The position numbers were made by a program, and so were the translations under genes. A stretch of DNA of 64,000 nucleotides, from assembly GCA_009617715.1 (NCBI GenBank), contig VTFK01000503.1, positions 62,001-126,000 of the forward strand. Reading direction: 5' to 3'. Below the pieces are notes generated by a model. The model did no database searches and was not told the DNA's origin. It worked only from the letters and a program-made list of their open reading frames with translations. Positions 36,240-48,699 of the stretch are shown here, piece by piece (position 1 is the first letter of the stretch; every line of letters starts with the position of its first letter). This DNA is from Plectrocnemia conspersa (taxonomy: Eukaryota; Arthropoda; Insecta; Trichoptera; Polycentropodidae).

Positions 36240-37112
36240 AATATAACGTTTTGGTTGAATATTTTTTGCACTGGTCACCATGCTTGGCAAAATATTTTTA
36301 AAGAACGACAAGCTCGAAAATCACTTTCACCATTTTCAGATTAAAAAACTTGTCTTTCTTGCATTAATTTTTTTTTTACCTGCATAACTTTGTTTTGAAG
36401 ATTATTTAAAACTGAAATCTATGGTGTAAATTATATAAAAAATAAATCATCTTGTGGCGTCTTAAATATCAAGAGAAAAAATGTCATTTTGCAAATATCA
36501 GATGTAATAATTTCCGAATTAAAGCAAAAATATATTTAGGCATAAGCTTTTCCTTTTTAATTTTAAAATATGTCTCCTATAAGATTTTTAAAAATCATTT
36601 AAAAATCAATTAATGGAATGTATATAATATATTTTTGACAATTTGATCTAATATTCATATTTTATTGCATTGCAAAGAATATATTATATTAAACGGATTG
36701 TTTTTTTTCATAATATTAAAAGTAATTTTGAGCTTTAAATAGTTAAGTAAAACTAAAAGTAAATGTGTAGGAGACAAGTGACAACAATACGTAACAGCAA
36801 TATTTACATGTTATTATGTTGTTTTCTAGTCAAAAAATGATTAATACTAGAATGTAGATTTTTTGTAGCTTACTTAACAACTGGTCTAACAAAATTAACT
36901 ACAATATTATTATTTAATTATTATTTGGGGATCGTGATTTTAATTGCTCTGCATTTTATATTACTCGATTATATATATACTAACAATATTATTAAATTAA
37001 TGATATAATAAATTAGCTCCTTTTAAAGCAATAGACGCAAGAAATGCAAAATTCGATCTTGGTCTATAAAAAGTGTAAATATCCAAAAAAATATTTAAAA
37101 AAATATATTAAG
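36240..37112. other. AT-rich intronic DNA
   Basis: Nothing recognised in this stretch. Confidence 0.45.
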
Positions 37113-37800
37113 TAAATTCTGCTTAGTTAATACTATAAAGTTATGAAATATTTCAAAGATTAGCGACGAATAAATTCTAATAGTTAAATCTAATATGGTA
37201 TAACTTTTAGTGTTTGCTACAATGCTTTAGGATAAGTGAAAGCTTTAACGACAAACATATTAAATTTAGAATTAAAAATTTTTTTCAAAATATTTGAAGC
37301 ATTTATATGCAACTAAGGATATTGAACTTAAAAATCGTAGATTATATGTCGATTAAGAAATTATGTATGCATATATTTATTTTTATTTAAAAAAGCATAA
37401 TTAAGTTAATTCTACGTACTTTATACTATACTAAATTATAATATATATAACATATTAGCGATTATTTAATTCTAATAGTAAAATTTAATATACTAAACCT
37501 TATACCAAATCTTTTGGATTAATAAAATTTTTACCGAAAAACATATTGAATTTAAAATTAATTTTTTTTCAAAACTGTTTTTAACATACATATATGAAGT
37601 ATTTATATGCAACTAAGGATATTGAAAAAATATAGACAAAAAATGTAGATATTGAAATACATTATTATATAATATATAAAAAAAAATCTACGTACTTATA
37701 TTAATGTTTTATTCAAAACTGATTCTAATGTATTTTAAATTATACGCAACAAATTATATTAAAGTTATGCCTGCATGCTTTAGAAATAATTAAAAAAAAA
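37113..37800 (+). repeat. Degenerate tandem repeat, about 275-295 bp period
   Basis: Three head-to-tail units start near 37113, 37408 and 37683; the last is partial. Shared landmarks in order are TAATTCTRCKTA, TTAGCGA-----ATTCTAATAGT, a (gc)ATGCTTTAGGAT-like word, AACATATTRAATTTARAATTAA and TTTATATGCAACTAAGGATA (about 37291 and 37593). The units have diverged by substitutions and indels. The array is satellite-like but short. Confidence 0.65.
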
Positions 37801-38259
37801 TATAAATATATTTCTGTAAAAGTAAAAGGTAATTTTGACGAGTTGCTATTTTATTACTGCTTTATCATCAATGAATACTACCGTTTAAATAACAGCTATT
37901 AAAATTGAAGTGCTATTTTCTTATCTTCGACAGGAAAATTAAGCACACAATTGAGGTAATCCATAATAAACGATTACTGACTACTGTATTGAAATTTAAT
38001 TTGTAGATAAAATATTCTTGATTAGATGACGAGTTTAATATCAAAAAAATATTGCGCTGCGCGGCTATGTGTATTTTTAAACTATCTTGAAATAATATAA
38101 ATTTATGAAGGAAAATATTCCTGACAATAAAAAATAACAGACATTAAACAAATATTCTAAATTCAAATGCTGTTGTGATAATTCTAAAAGTCGTTCTGCA
38201 TGAGCTTAGTTTAACTATACTTGCAGTTTATAACTTTCAAAACCAGAATAACGTAGTCC
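37801..38259. other. AT-rich intronic DNA
   Basis: Nothing recognised in this stretch. Confidence 0.45.
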
Positions 38260-38482
38260 CAGTGGCGTAGCTATGGGGGGGGGGCGTAGGGGACGGGCCG
38301 TCCCGGGTGGCACTTGCTTGGGGGCGGCATATTCGCGATGGGATCGTCTAGTGTGGTTCTTATCCCTGAATGCACTAAAACATATATAAATCCACGAATA
38401 ACAAGAGCTTAATAATAACCAATTTATTATTTTAAGAAATGCTAATTTTAAGAATCTGCAAAAAATGTATGGGGGGGGGGCA
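38260..38482. mobile_element. hAT-type MITE, second copy, truncated
   Basis: The end CAGTGGCGTAGCTATGGGGG (38260) and the body are the reverse complement of the MITE at 3977-4246, including the shared internal block with GGGGGCGGCATATTCGCGATG. The copy stops in a run of G at about 38471-38481 and lacks the last 50 bp or so, including the second terminal repeat. The break may be a deletion at the homopolymer or an assembly problem. Confidence 0.85.
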
Positions 38483-39109
38483 TATATAGTCCATAAAGTA
38501 TTGGAGTGATAACACAGAAGCCATAGTTTTGAGTCACTGCAGCAGACTCGAATTGTGTTTATGAATATACGCTATTTTAAAAAACCGTGAACATTTATTG
38601 ATTGTAAATTATGGTACTAAAAACTTATTGATTCATTTTATAGATGTCATCGATTCTAAAACTTTTAGTCTAGTGTTTTAATATACTTACGCATTTTTGT
38701 GTTTTATTGATTTACCCAGTCGGTACTGCTTTACCCCGTTATAACGCATTGGACTTACGTCTGCTAGGTTAATACCAAATATTTTCTGAAAAAACAGCCT
38801 TTATCTTCTTTCAGACAGAAGAAACGTATCACTGAACAAATACTCAGGATTAGTAAAACTTTGATTTCAACTATAAAAAAGTTAAAGTAATGATTGCATT
38901 TGTATACCGTGTGTATGTTTTATACTGTTTGTATTGATTATTAACCATTATTATTTTGAAGAGAAAGAAAGGGTTTTTTGTTTATTATTTTATTAGTTTA
39001 TTATCTATTGCACATTCTTAAGAAAACCCATATAAATACTTGATCACTATCCTATGTGATTCAATATATAGGGAAAAATACGTAAAAAATCAATAGATCG
39101 TCATTTTCG
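38483..39109. other. AT-rich intronic DNA
   Basis: No gene or named element was recognised. Confidence 0.45.
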
Positions 39110-39850
39110 ACCGCGATGGTCACCTTGTCCATCCTCCCGACACATCACGTCATCACATTACGCGTATGTATCACATAAAAATACACACATACTTAAATAT
39201 ATCTCGAATGCAAACAGTTGTGGGGCAATATCGGTCGCGGAGGCCCGAGGCCCTCCTATTGTATCAGCGGGTCCCAATCTCGGCGAGAGATCTTGTTTTG
39301 ACCCATTGTGTTCCCCACTCGCGGTGTACAACACACTGTCTAACTAAATCTTTTAACGTTTTAAACGACCGGCCAGACGGGCTCAAGTGCCGGCCCGCGG
39401 ACGGGCTAATATCGATCCACCAACCCGATACGTCTCATCGCTCTTTGCGCTCTCACGGCCGGCCGGCGCTTGTGACCTTCTGACAATGATTTTTACAACC
39501 AGATCGCATCTTGTATTGTTTCGCCGAAGGTGTGTTACTTATTACCGAGCGCCCGCTATTATGTTTGTTTTTTTCCTGGTCATTTTTAATGATATTTCAA
39601 GTTCTCATTGATTTCTCCGCGTGGGACGACGCTGTTAACGCGCTCCGACTTTCCGTCTCAATCGGTCGATCTGCTGTTCGAGATTAGATCTTGCACGAGT
39701 GTACCTTTTTGTTTTAAATAAAATGTTATATGCACAATCACTCGGTGCGATGCATTTATTACGTGAGATTGTATTGTGTGATTAGCGCTCTCAGCGACGG
39801 CACCGATAGGCTCGTTGGCGATTTACATCGGTTCAATCGAGCATATGGGC
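39110..39850. other. Less AT-rich island 11, the largest CpG-rich block of the intron
   Basis: This long, CpG-rich and unique-looking block includes GCCGGCCCGCGGACGGGC (about 39391) and GGCCGGCCGGCGC (about 39458). ORFs of 105 and 74 codons (39166-39483, 39387-39611) overlap in different frames and resemble nothing known. Its composition recalls the promoter island at 8740-9177. It is a candidate alternative promoter or major enhancer. Confidence 0.4.
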
Positions 39851-40889
39851 TAAAACCACATGTGATTAAATTTATTAAACAATCCATCGTATCATATAAA
39901 TTAAAATTTACTATTTAAAAAAAAGGACTTAATCTAATTAACTTAATTTAAAATAAAGATTATATACAAATGGATAATATATAATTTACACTTTAAATTA
40001 GATCAAAGTATACATAACTTTAAAAAATAATGCTTAAACATTGAATGTATCATTAACTGTAATTTGGATAGTTTGCACTTAGAAAGTCAATAGAGTCATT
40101 TTGTAACGAGACAAAACTCCTTTCAATACTACTCGTGAAATTATAAGTTGGTTTGCATCGTAGATTTGAATCGGCTTTCATAGTCACATATCCAATAGTA
40201 TATATTTTAATCGTGGTATAGCACGAATATATTAAGAAATTGTGTATTGGATATATTGTCCATCTGTAAGCCATTAGTCGGTAGTACTTCAAAAATGATC
40301 TTAAACATTTATTAGAATGCTTCACAAGTTTGGCCAGGGATATACAATAAGTCATTGACTTTCGTAGGTTTTCGTTTAAGACGAAAAATCGAACAATTTA
40401 AACGAAAATTAAATTCGACATAAAAATATTGAATATATTCTCGTAATTCTTTAAAAATAAAAATACTGGAAAATTGATTGTTTTTTTTTGATTTCAAATG
40501 AATTTCATTAAGTTTGAGTTTCACTGTGAATACCTTTATATTTTGATAACAATCTGCGATCAATTTGTTTTTACATTAAAGCTAGTTGTTAAGTTCATCT
40601 AATTTCATTGTGCTATCTGTAAGGAATTGTAAGCAATTGTACATCGTATAATTCAAAAACATTCTAGTCATTCATAAAATTTTTAATTTCTCCCTCAAAA
40701 ATCTTTCTAAGCATTTTCCGCGACTAAACCATCGAAATTTTGATTAAAAAAGTAAATCGTTCTTGAAGAAAAAAAATGTTTTTTTTATTGCGTTAACATG
40801 GTTTATATTAAATATTTGGGCACATGCATTTTAAAGGTGCAAAAAAAAATGGCAAGTAAAAAGCTACAATAAAAACGTTTCGAGCATGG
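39851..40889. other. AT-rich intronic DNA
   Basis: Overlapping minus ORFs of 100 and 83 codons (40053-40563) contain Lys/Ile/Tyr-rich sequence without a recognisable domain. They may be an extension of the neighbouring hAT remnant, but nothing diagnostic was seen. Confidence 0.35.
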
Positions 40890-42560
40890 CATCTCTATGC
40901 TTATTATTGAAGCTGCGTCATGCAAATATTTTATGATAGCTTCCTTTATATTTTTTCCAAACACATAATATCTTCATTTACATTCATTTCACTATCCACG
41001 CCTCGAATATAAGTTGAACCGTATTCGTAATATAATATCTGTTGCTTCATCTAAAATCAGAGAAAAATACACAAATTCTACCATCCGAAATTAGGTTCAT
41101 TTTCCCCCCAATAGTATGTGATTGACGATGGCGTTCGATTGAACTATTTGTTTGTGTAATAAGTTTTATTCTACAGTCAGACTTGCCTTAAGTATTTGTA
41201 AATTCACGCGTTCATTGCCAGTATATTTTTTTTAATCATCAAGTTTTTGTTCATAATGTCTTCTAAAAATTGCGAGATTTTAATATTGAAGTAGAGTAAC
41301 GAAAAATTAAACATGTAGCTCTGTCTTTCATCTGAAGGATTTTTTTTTTATTTTCCTTTTTCAGACATAATGGAAATAATGAGTTTAATATAAAATAAAA
41401 ATAATTTTTTTTAAAAGTAGAATTTTACTCAATCACATAAAATAAAATTACTTAGGTATGTATTGTGTTATTTATTAACGTTTCACATTTTTCTAGGGGT
41501 AATTCAACATAGAAAAATGATAAAATGGTAAGCTTAATATGAAAAAGTTTCTATTGATAGTATGCTTAGTTCAAAAAAGTTTTTTTGAATTTTTTCCATC
41601 GCCCATAATTTTTAGATTATCAAAAATTTATTTTTAAAATCTAGTTTAACCTTCATCATTGCTCACTTAAAAAACTTTATTTGATAGAATAAAACTGATA
41701 TCGTATTTAAAATCGGCCTAACAATGCTTTTATATATTGTACATACTATATATCCTTTCTTAACATTTCTTATTTTGTGGACCCTGAATCATCATTATAT
41801 GAATAAGCTTGAATATAGCTTCTTATTAAATCTAATGAAAACACGTTTGAAATTATTGAAAGCATCATATATGAAACTTATAGAAAGATATATTTTTATA
41901 CTTAGGTTACAAAAATATATTTTTTATTAAAATATTGAAATATGTAGCTTATACCCAAATTCATGAAGTGTTTGCGTTGCCTTTTTATTTTCTTTATAAA
42001 TAAATATAGCAGCAACCACTGTTTTTTACAGGTTTTCAAATCGTTCTAGATTTAGAGCATATTTATATATTAAGCCATCATATCGGCTAAAAATTGCTGT
42101 TATTCCTCATTTTCTTGCTATTTTTTTGAAAAGGAATATATTTTTCTCTGGTTCTCAAGTTTCATCTGAGCTTTGTTGCTAATTTCTGTTGAAAACGAAA
42201 TCATTTTCTTTTATATTTAGTTCAGTTAATTAATCATATCGACTAGTTCGCTAATAATATCGTACAAGTTTTAATAATTGAGTAGAAAATTGCGTTCATA
42301 TACGATAGCCACTGGAATCAAATCCGTATTGACTTAATTGAAAAATATATAAAGTTTTATGAATAATGTACTATCCCAAGATTTTATTAATAATAAAAAA
42401 AATTCATACGTTTCTTTCGTAGTTATTGAAATTTCACTTCAGGCAATATTTTTATTAACTGTATAACGTCATACGATAACGATTTTTCGTCCTGTCTATC
42501 AATAGCTTTAACTTCCTGCCTAAACGTGGTTCGTAGGTAATATTTTTTAATTTATGTATT
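40890..42560 (-). mobile_element. Decayed hAT transposase (GTF2IRD2/ZBED-like group)
   Basis: Minus-strand translation in broken frames gives ILDEATD (about 41035-41055), the block holding the first catalytic Asp of hAT transposases. It is followed by ITNTVQL and IRGVDSEMNVNEDIMCLE (about 40950-41015). This order (LDESTDxTDTAQLxxFIRGVDxxFxVTEE) is diagnostic for hAT proteins related to GTF2IRD2/ZBED. Similar low-grade protein texture continues to about 42560 (for example QQFLADMMA near 42110). Stops and frameshifts are dense. Ends, target duplication and the dimerisation domain were not found. Confidence 0.65.
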
Positions 42561-42999
42561 AAATCTTGATCAATTGGTTAAATAATTGAGGATATATTCA
42601 GAGGAAGAAATATTACTTTTATGTTTTTGTGTATTATCAGCTTTCAATATACTGATTATGAGTCTTTAAAAAAATCTGTAGGTATCTACATATATTATTT
42701 GATTAGATTTCCATATAACATATACAAATGTTTTGGCAATAGTTTTTAATGCTCTTAGATTTTCGCTGTGGTATTTTCTTTTTTTGTAATCCCCAGCAGC
42801 ATTTTCATTTAACAAAATCTAAAACCTGGCATATATTTATTTATACTTGCTTAAGTCGAGGACCTAAATTTATATTAATGAGCGCATTTGCTTATTTTAT
42901 ATTCTTCAGTCAGGATTGGTATATCACTTGAATGATTTTATTGTATTATTAAATAAATTAGCATTGCACGCTTGGGTGTATGTATGTCATTTGCGAAAA
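42561..42999. other. AT-rich intronic DNA
   Basis: Nothing recognised in this stretch. Confidence 0.45.
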
Positions 43000-43400
43000 C
43001 GTTTTCGCGTTGAGTGTCAATTTATAAGCTCATGCCTCCATTCAAGCGTGAAAATCAGATGTGCAGTATCTTTTATCAGAGAAGGGTCAGGAGCGTCAAT
43101 GGCGATCCGGCACAGGAAAGCCACGGGTCCGAATTGACTGGCGGTCGGCAGCTGATGACTCCGTAAAACCATAACCGTTTCCGGTCGTCGGCCATGACAG
43201 TCCGATAAAGCCCGGTCAGGGGCCGATAACGCGATGACATTAACTGTCATGATTTATGATTTCATGCTAGATAGGCGCGCAGGCCGACCGACCGCAATGC
43301 TCGGATTGTTTGCGCCACGGTCAGTTTTCGACACTAAGCGATTCTGAATATCGCGAAAATTTCGCACACGTGAGTCATGTTCGAATAAACGCGGTAGCAA
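43000..43400. other. Less AT-rich island 12, candidate regulatory DNA
   Basis: A compact CpG-rich block with an E-box CAGCTG (about 43151), GATA cores (GATAAAG, CCGATAACG) and the palindrome ATGACA-TTAAC-TGTCAT (about 43233-43249). It has no plausible ORF and looks like an enhancer-type element. Confidence 0.4.
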
Positions 43401-44164
43401 AATTATATTTAAATTTATTGCGTCTTTCTTAAGGCATGTTTGAAGTGCTGAAAAAATGAACGATTAAGGTTAGCTTGATAATTTCATCCCGTGTCAATTT
43501 AATACATATAACGTTTTTATAAATAAGATACGAATCGAAATATCTACGTATTTATTTAATACGATAATTATTAATGAGCTTAAGAAAATCTAGGAAAAAA
43601 AATTGTAATGATTTAATGAAATTGATACGATAGAAGTTTAAGAAAACTAATAGGGTTCTTCTGGGGTGTTTTACACATACCACTGGTTTATTGTGCTGGT
43701 TTGGAATTATTATGTATCCACTATATATCAGAAATTTAAATATTGTGTTTGACCATTTGTATGTTAGCATAATATATTATGGATTATTTTATATTTGAAT
43801 CACAAAAAAATAATATTGCGGTTAAATAATATAATAGCATGCGTTATCGTAATCTTATAATTTTGATTAAAGCTAATTTAATTAAATTATTAGTTAAGTG
43901 TATGACTTTCATTTACGTGTATGACTTTTCTCTGATATAGTATATAGTAAAACATTAGGAGCGATATCATTAATATGTTTAAGATATTAATTATATAAAA
44001 ATACTTAAACGAGATTAATGTTTTCCATATTTATTACCGATAGTAATATATGAAAGTAATCGAATTTTGTAGTATTTTTTAAAACCAGATTATCCTGAAA
44101 AAATTGATTTATGATGCGTGATAATTTGTAGTTTTTTAAAATCTAACTGAATGTTAATATAATA
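43401..44164. other. AT-rich intronic DNA
   Basis: Nothing recognised in this stretch. Confidence 0.45.
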
Positions 44165-45490
44165 TGTATGGATTAAGGATCGATGTCTCCGTTTCGTATC
44201 GATTTAGTAACGATAATGATCGATAAAGAACGATAACGACATTATCGATTATCGTTCGATATCGTTAATGAACGTTAATGTTTTTTTCGATTATCGATCT
44301 CTAACGATAATGAACGATATCGTTTGTTTAAGCGATATTTGGCGGGAAAGTACGAAATAAAATAATGTTAACCTTTTGACTTCACATTTATGGCCGAACT
44401 AGTCCTGGTATTAGAAAAAAACTAAAGATGTGAGTGAGGGACTTTCTGCTGATGATTCATTGACCACTCAAAAAATATTCCCGTTTCTCTTATCTTGGAA
44501 AAGTGCTCGCTGCTGACACAACAACTCACGAAAGAATTCATCACTGAATTTCAGAGACAAATGGAACGAGTTTTGCCGAAACCTAGTACTGAAGAGCACC
44601 ATGTACGTATAGCCAATCAACTTTACCCGTATTATAAGGGATTACCTCTTACTCAGTTCAACAAAGAAGAGTCCTTGACTCACATCCATCGTCTCACGAG
44701 GTTGAACAGAAAACAAGGCAGAATATCGGACTAATATCTACTCTTGCCCTCGACGACATCGATTTCATGGATCAGTTGGTGGCTGAAAAAGCTCAGCATG
44801 CGACTCTAAATCAGACAAAATCGGCAGTGGAAAAGTAGTGGAACCTTCAAGATTTATTCCGGACCTTCATCTTATAAAATTGATGTATTGCCCTGGTGGA
44901 AAGACTATCTTTCCGTTGTTGGCGGCTGAAGCCAGAAAAGTGAACGGGTTTTTTCTGCTAGAGGAAACCTCGTAACATCTCAGAGTATAATGTTTGACCC
45001 GTCAAATGTTTAAAAGATCCTCTACATACAACTGAATCACAGTCCGTATCACTAAATACAACATTGGAATTCCTATTGTTGAAGAATTACCTATCGGAGT
45101 AAAGGATGATGAAGAGAGTGGACCATCATTTTTAACTCCAAGAAGTAGTGCTGGTTCTGCATCCAGTGCAGCAAGTAAGGACTCCTGCAACACTGTGAAT
45201 ATGACTAAGAAATGCTCATGACAGTTACCGAAAACTTAAAAAAAAAGTTACAAAGAATTGTGTATGCTCCAGATTCAGACTAAAGATGATGTTGTCAGCA
45301 TTGGTCCTTCAGAGACTATCAGTGCAAGTTACACAGAATCAGAGGCAGATACAAAAACTGATTAAAGACTTATCTTGCTGTGAATGCACCTTTCATTTAT
45401 ATTCATAATTTCATTTATCGTTATTGATCATTATCGATCTAATCGATAATATTTTTTTATCGTTTCGTTCATTATCGATTCGAACATAAC
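44165..45490 (+). mobile_element. hAT-like element with CGATAA-rich ends and broken transposase
   Basis: In broken plus-strand frames, 44495-45020 encodes pieces of a hAT transposase C-terminus: QQLTKEFITEF, ALDDIDFMDQLVAEKA, LPWWKDYLS, FPLLAAEARK, SERVFSARGNLVTSQ and MFDPSNVK. The last blocks form the hAT dimerisation domain, with its WW and SERVFS signatures. A separate acidic, Ser-rich segment (about 45060-45365) ends at a stop. Both flanks are packed with TATCGAT/ATCGATA words, at 44180-44340 and in inverted form at 45410-45485. They are probably subterminal repeats. The BED finger and first catalytic Asp are missing, so it is an internal deletion product. Confidence 0.75.
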
Positions 45491-46319
45491 ATTCGGATTT
45501 ACTAGTAAAATAAAAACATTAAATTATTTGTTTTCTGCATAAAAATTGCATGATACGGACGTTCGATTTACTTATCCTTACTCCTGTTTATATTTTGTAC
45601 AAATTTATAGAAATTAAATCATTACTATATGTTTTTATATTTGTATATTGTAGACCTATCTCTTTCTTAATTATGAGTTAAATATAATTTTTGAAAAAGT
45701 AAATTGGCCATTACGCAGAAGAATCCAATTCGATTATCCTAAGTTGGTAGCACTGTAAAATAGACAACTGTCAATAATCACGCGTATTTAAAGTGTCAAA
45801 TGCAGGGACGTCGTTTTAACTTTTCCAGGAGGGGGGGCCAAAGTTAGTTAGTCATGGTCGTTATTTTAATATTTGGATTTCATTAATATTTATAATATTT
45901 CATTAAATGACATGCATTGTTTTTTTTTTACAAAATACACATTTCTAGATTTCATTACCACAAAAAAACAGTCTGATAAAAGTTTTTTTTCTTAACGTCG
46001 ATTTTATTTATAGAGGCAATAAAATATTTGAAATAGTTGTATAAATAAATTGAATATGCAAGGAACCTTAAATTCTTTATTTATAAAAAAAAACATATTA
46101 GCGTTGAGCTTATTCTTAAAAAGTTTATTCTTTAACGCAGATATATCGGAAAAGTTTATTAACATGCAAATTATATAATATCTAATTAATGACACATGCG
46201 TTTTGTTTCTAAGAAAGAATAAAAATAGTCACACGTGTCATACTAAACCATTATGGAAATTGTGATTTATTGTTTGATATTTATTAAAAATATTTAATAA
46301 AAATGCATATTACATTTCA
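45491..46319. other. AT-rich DNA with a possible MITE end at 45803
   Basis: CAGGGACGTCGTTTTAAC followed by GGAGGGGGGGCCAAAG (45803-45844) resembles a hAT-type MITE terminus with its G-run, but the other end was not found. The rest is AT-rich and empty. Confidence 0.35.
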
Positions 46320-46960
46320 CAAAGGGTAGTTTTAACACATTATCACATCCATTGATCTATCACGCAGACGCAGGCTATGCACCACATACCTCCGTCTCAA
46401 TTGCGTCTTTATAATACATAAAACGTATACCCACAGCATGTAGTGTATATTACGTATATAAATCACGATGGTGGAATCGCAACAATATTGCACGGCCCTA
46501 TTGGTTCACTCATCGGCGCATTACATTATCGTTCGAGGGAATCGGCCCGTACCAGAAGTGGTCCGTCTCGTGAGCCAACTCCGAGATCCCAGCGTAGATC
46601 TCTTCACTAAGCTTTATCCCACTGTATGCCACTAATCCTAAGTGAAACACGTTCACTCGACGACTCGGGTGTTGTTTTACTCTTTCAACCTTTATCGGCT
46701 GCTCGGTCTCGGGCGGTCTCGTCCGAGATTCGGATTTATTATATTGTGAAGTGATCGAAACATAAATTTCGCTGTGAAAAGCGTGCAAATTCGCAATGTA
46801 TCTCGACGGTGTTAAAGTTTTGAAACGAAGGCGACGATGAGTGAGAAATCTGCTGAAAAGTGGTTGAAAGGCAAATCGTGCGTGCTGGGCGTGCCCGGCT
46901 ACGATGGAGATAGCCGCGCTACGATAGCCGTAGCACGGACTCAACATTTCTTCGCTATTT
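46320..46960. other. Less AT-rich island 13 with ORFs on both strands
   Basis: A 145-codon minus ORF (46510-46947) spans a CpG-rich block. On the plus strand a 42-codon ORF from 46836 reads MSEKSAEKWLKGKSCVLGVP. Neither has a recognised domain or a convincing splice partner. The island may be regulatory DNA, an alternative first exon of the host gene or an exon of a nested gene. The plus-strand ORF lies in the host direction. Confidence 0.3.
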
Positions 46961-47309
46961 GCTGAAATGCAATGATCACTCTTGTAACCTTTCGTTGCTT
47001 AGTTCAACAGGGATGATAATTGAGTTTGTATGTTTATTAAATTAAATTAATCTATTGATTATTTAGTTTGCTTGCTCTTTGAACATTGTGCAATTTCAGA
47101 TGGTATTAATTTATATTGAAGTATTTATTTAAAATAAATATAACTGCATATATAATATATTGAAAATTAAATTTGTAGTTTAAAATGAAATTAAAATTTT
47201 CTTTGTATATTTTTATTTTAAATGTAATGTATACATAGATTGTTAATTTTTTTAAGGTGCAGAGTAAATGAGTCAAAATATAAATCGTGTAATACTTTAC
47301 TTCAATTAA
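46961..47309. other. AT-rich intronic DNA
   Basis: Nothing recognised in this stretch. Confidence 0.45.
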
Positions 47310-47600
47310 ATATTTCCCATCTTTATTACCCTATCCACAAAATAATTCATTTTGGAGTAAATATTTTTTTTATGATCTATAGAGATGATTGTTGTTTGGG
47401 ATAATATCTGGAAAATACGGTGGGTGAGGATTAAGTTTTCAAGAAAATTCAATGATTTTTTTTATTATCTTTTTTGAAACGTGAGGGCGAGCGGTGTTTT
47501 GGTGTAAAATTACTCTCCTTTGGTTTATAAAAGCAGATATTTTGGATGATCAGAACCTCTTTTAAACAAATAGATGTGTCTTTAATTATTATTTTTCTTT
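47310..47600 (-). mobile_element. Mariner transposase remnant
   Basis: The minus strand from about 47512 to 47380 reads in one frame HQNTARPHVSKK...IIEFS*KLNPHPPYFPDIIP...HLYRS*. This is the mariner core HQDNARPH...W.L.PHPPYSPDLAPSDYHLFRSL, with the second catalytic Asp changed to Asn and a Trp codon turned into a stop. The Asp of the PYSPD block is kept. Outside this stretch the sequence cannot be aligned by eye, and terminal repeats were not found. Confidence 0.8.
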
Positions 47601-48699
47601 GGAAGGCATGTCATTGTTTAGTAAAGTTAATTAATTTAATTAATTAAGTATTTTTACAATTATAAATATTTTTAGTATCGTACTTTATTACATAACATAG
47701 ATTTTAGTTTAAAAATATCCAAATATAATAGCATTTACTTACATACGTAAAGTTTTTTTCATGAAATTATCGTAGCTTAAATGAGCACTTTAATTAATAT
47801 TAAAAAAAGGAATTATAAATTTAGAACAATTGTAGGAATAATTTAAAAAACAGCTATTTGATTATTAAATGAAATATTTGTGTAGTATAAAGTGTTATTG
47901 TATTTGTAAATAAATAATTTTTAAACATTACAAAACATACTTAATGTTCCATGAAACGTTAGATTATTATTAAAAAATTAATCAGTTGCCATAAAAAAAA
48001 TATTGTTAAAAAACTTATTCACGTTGTTAAAACACCGGATATATTATATATACGAGGTATTAGAACTAAATTATTTTCAAGGATAATGAAGATTTTAATT
48101 CTATAAAAATAATTAATATAAGTATGCGTCACTCTTAAGCTAGGTAGTAAAAAACTAATTATAGTACTGTACTATTAATCACTGTGAAATAATAATTATA
48201 ATGTGATAAACACATATTTACTAAAATCGAAATAAATACTAAAAGTAATCAAAACAAATGAGAAAAAAAAATTTCATATGAAGCAAATAATACATACCTG
48301 GACATTCAGTTTTTTAAAGAGAAGGTTCAAATTTTGAAGTCGTTTCAAAAATTTTAGTTTTATATAATGATATTTTTAATATAGCACAAAATACGTTGGA
48401 TAATTTAAAGGAATATGCTAATTTATCGTATTTTTTTACAAGAGAGATAAACGCGCCATCTTACGCCAAACCCAAAGAGCTTTTGCATAAAATTATATAA
48501 TTGATATTATTTGCGAATAATAATATATCTGTAAATGCCGTAACTACTTTTATTCTTGGAATATTTCTGATTGACTTTTGTACTATAAATTCGTTCTTCA
48601 CAAGGAGAAATGCCTCTGTCATTGTCATTTATGGCATGTAGTTACCCTTTATCAAACATTGATATACATAAAATGTATGTCTGTATCATGTTATAGATA
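47601..48699. other. AT-rich intronic DNA
   Basis: Nothing recognised in this stretch. Confidence 0.45.
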
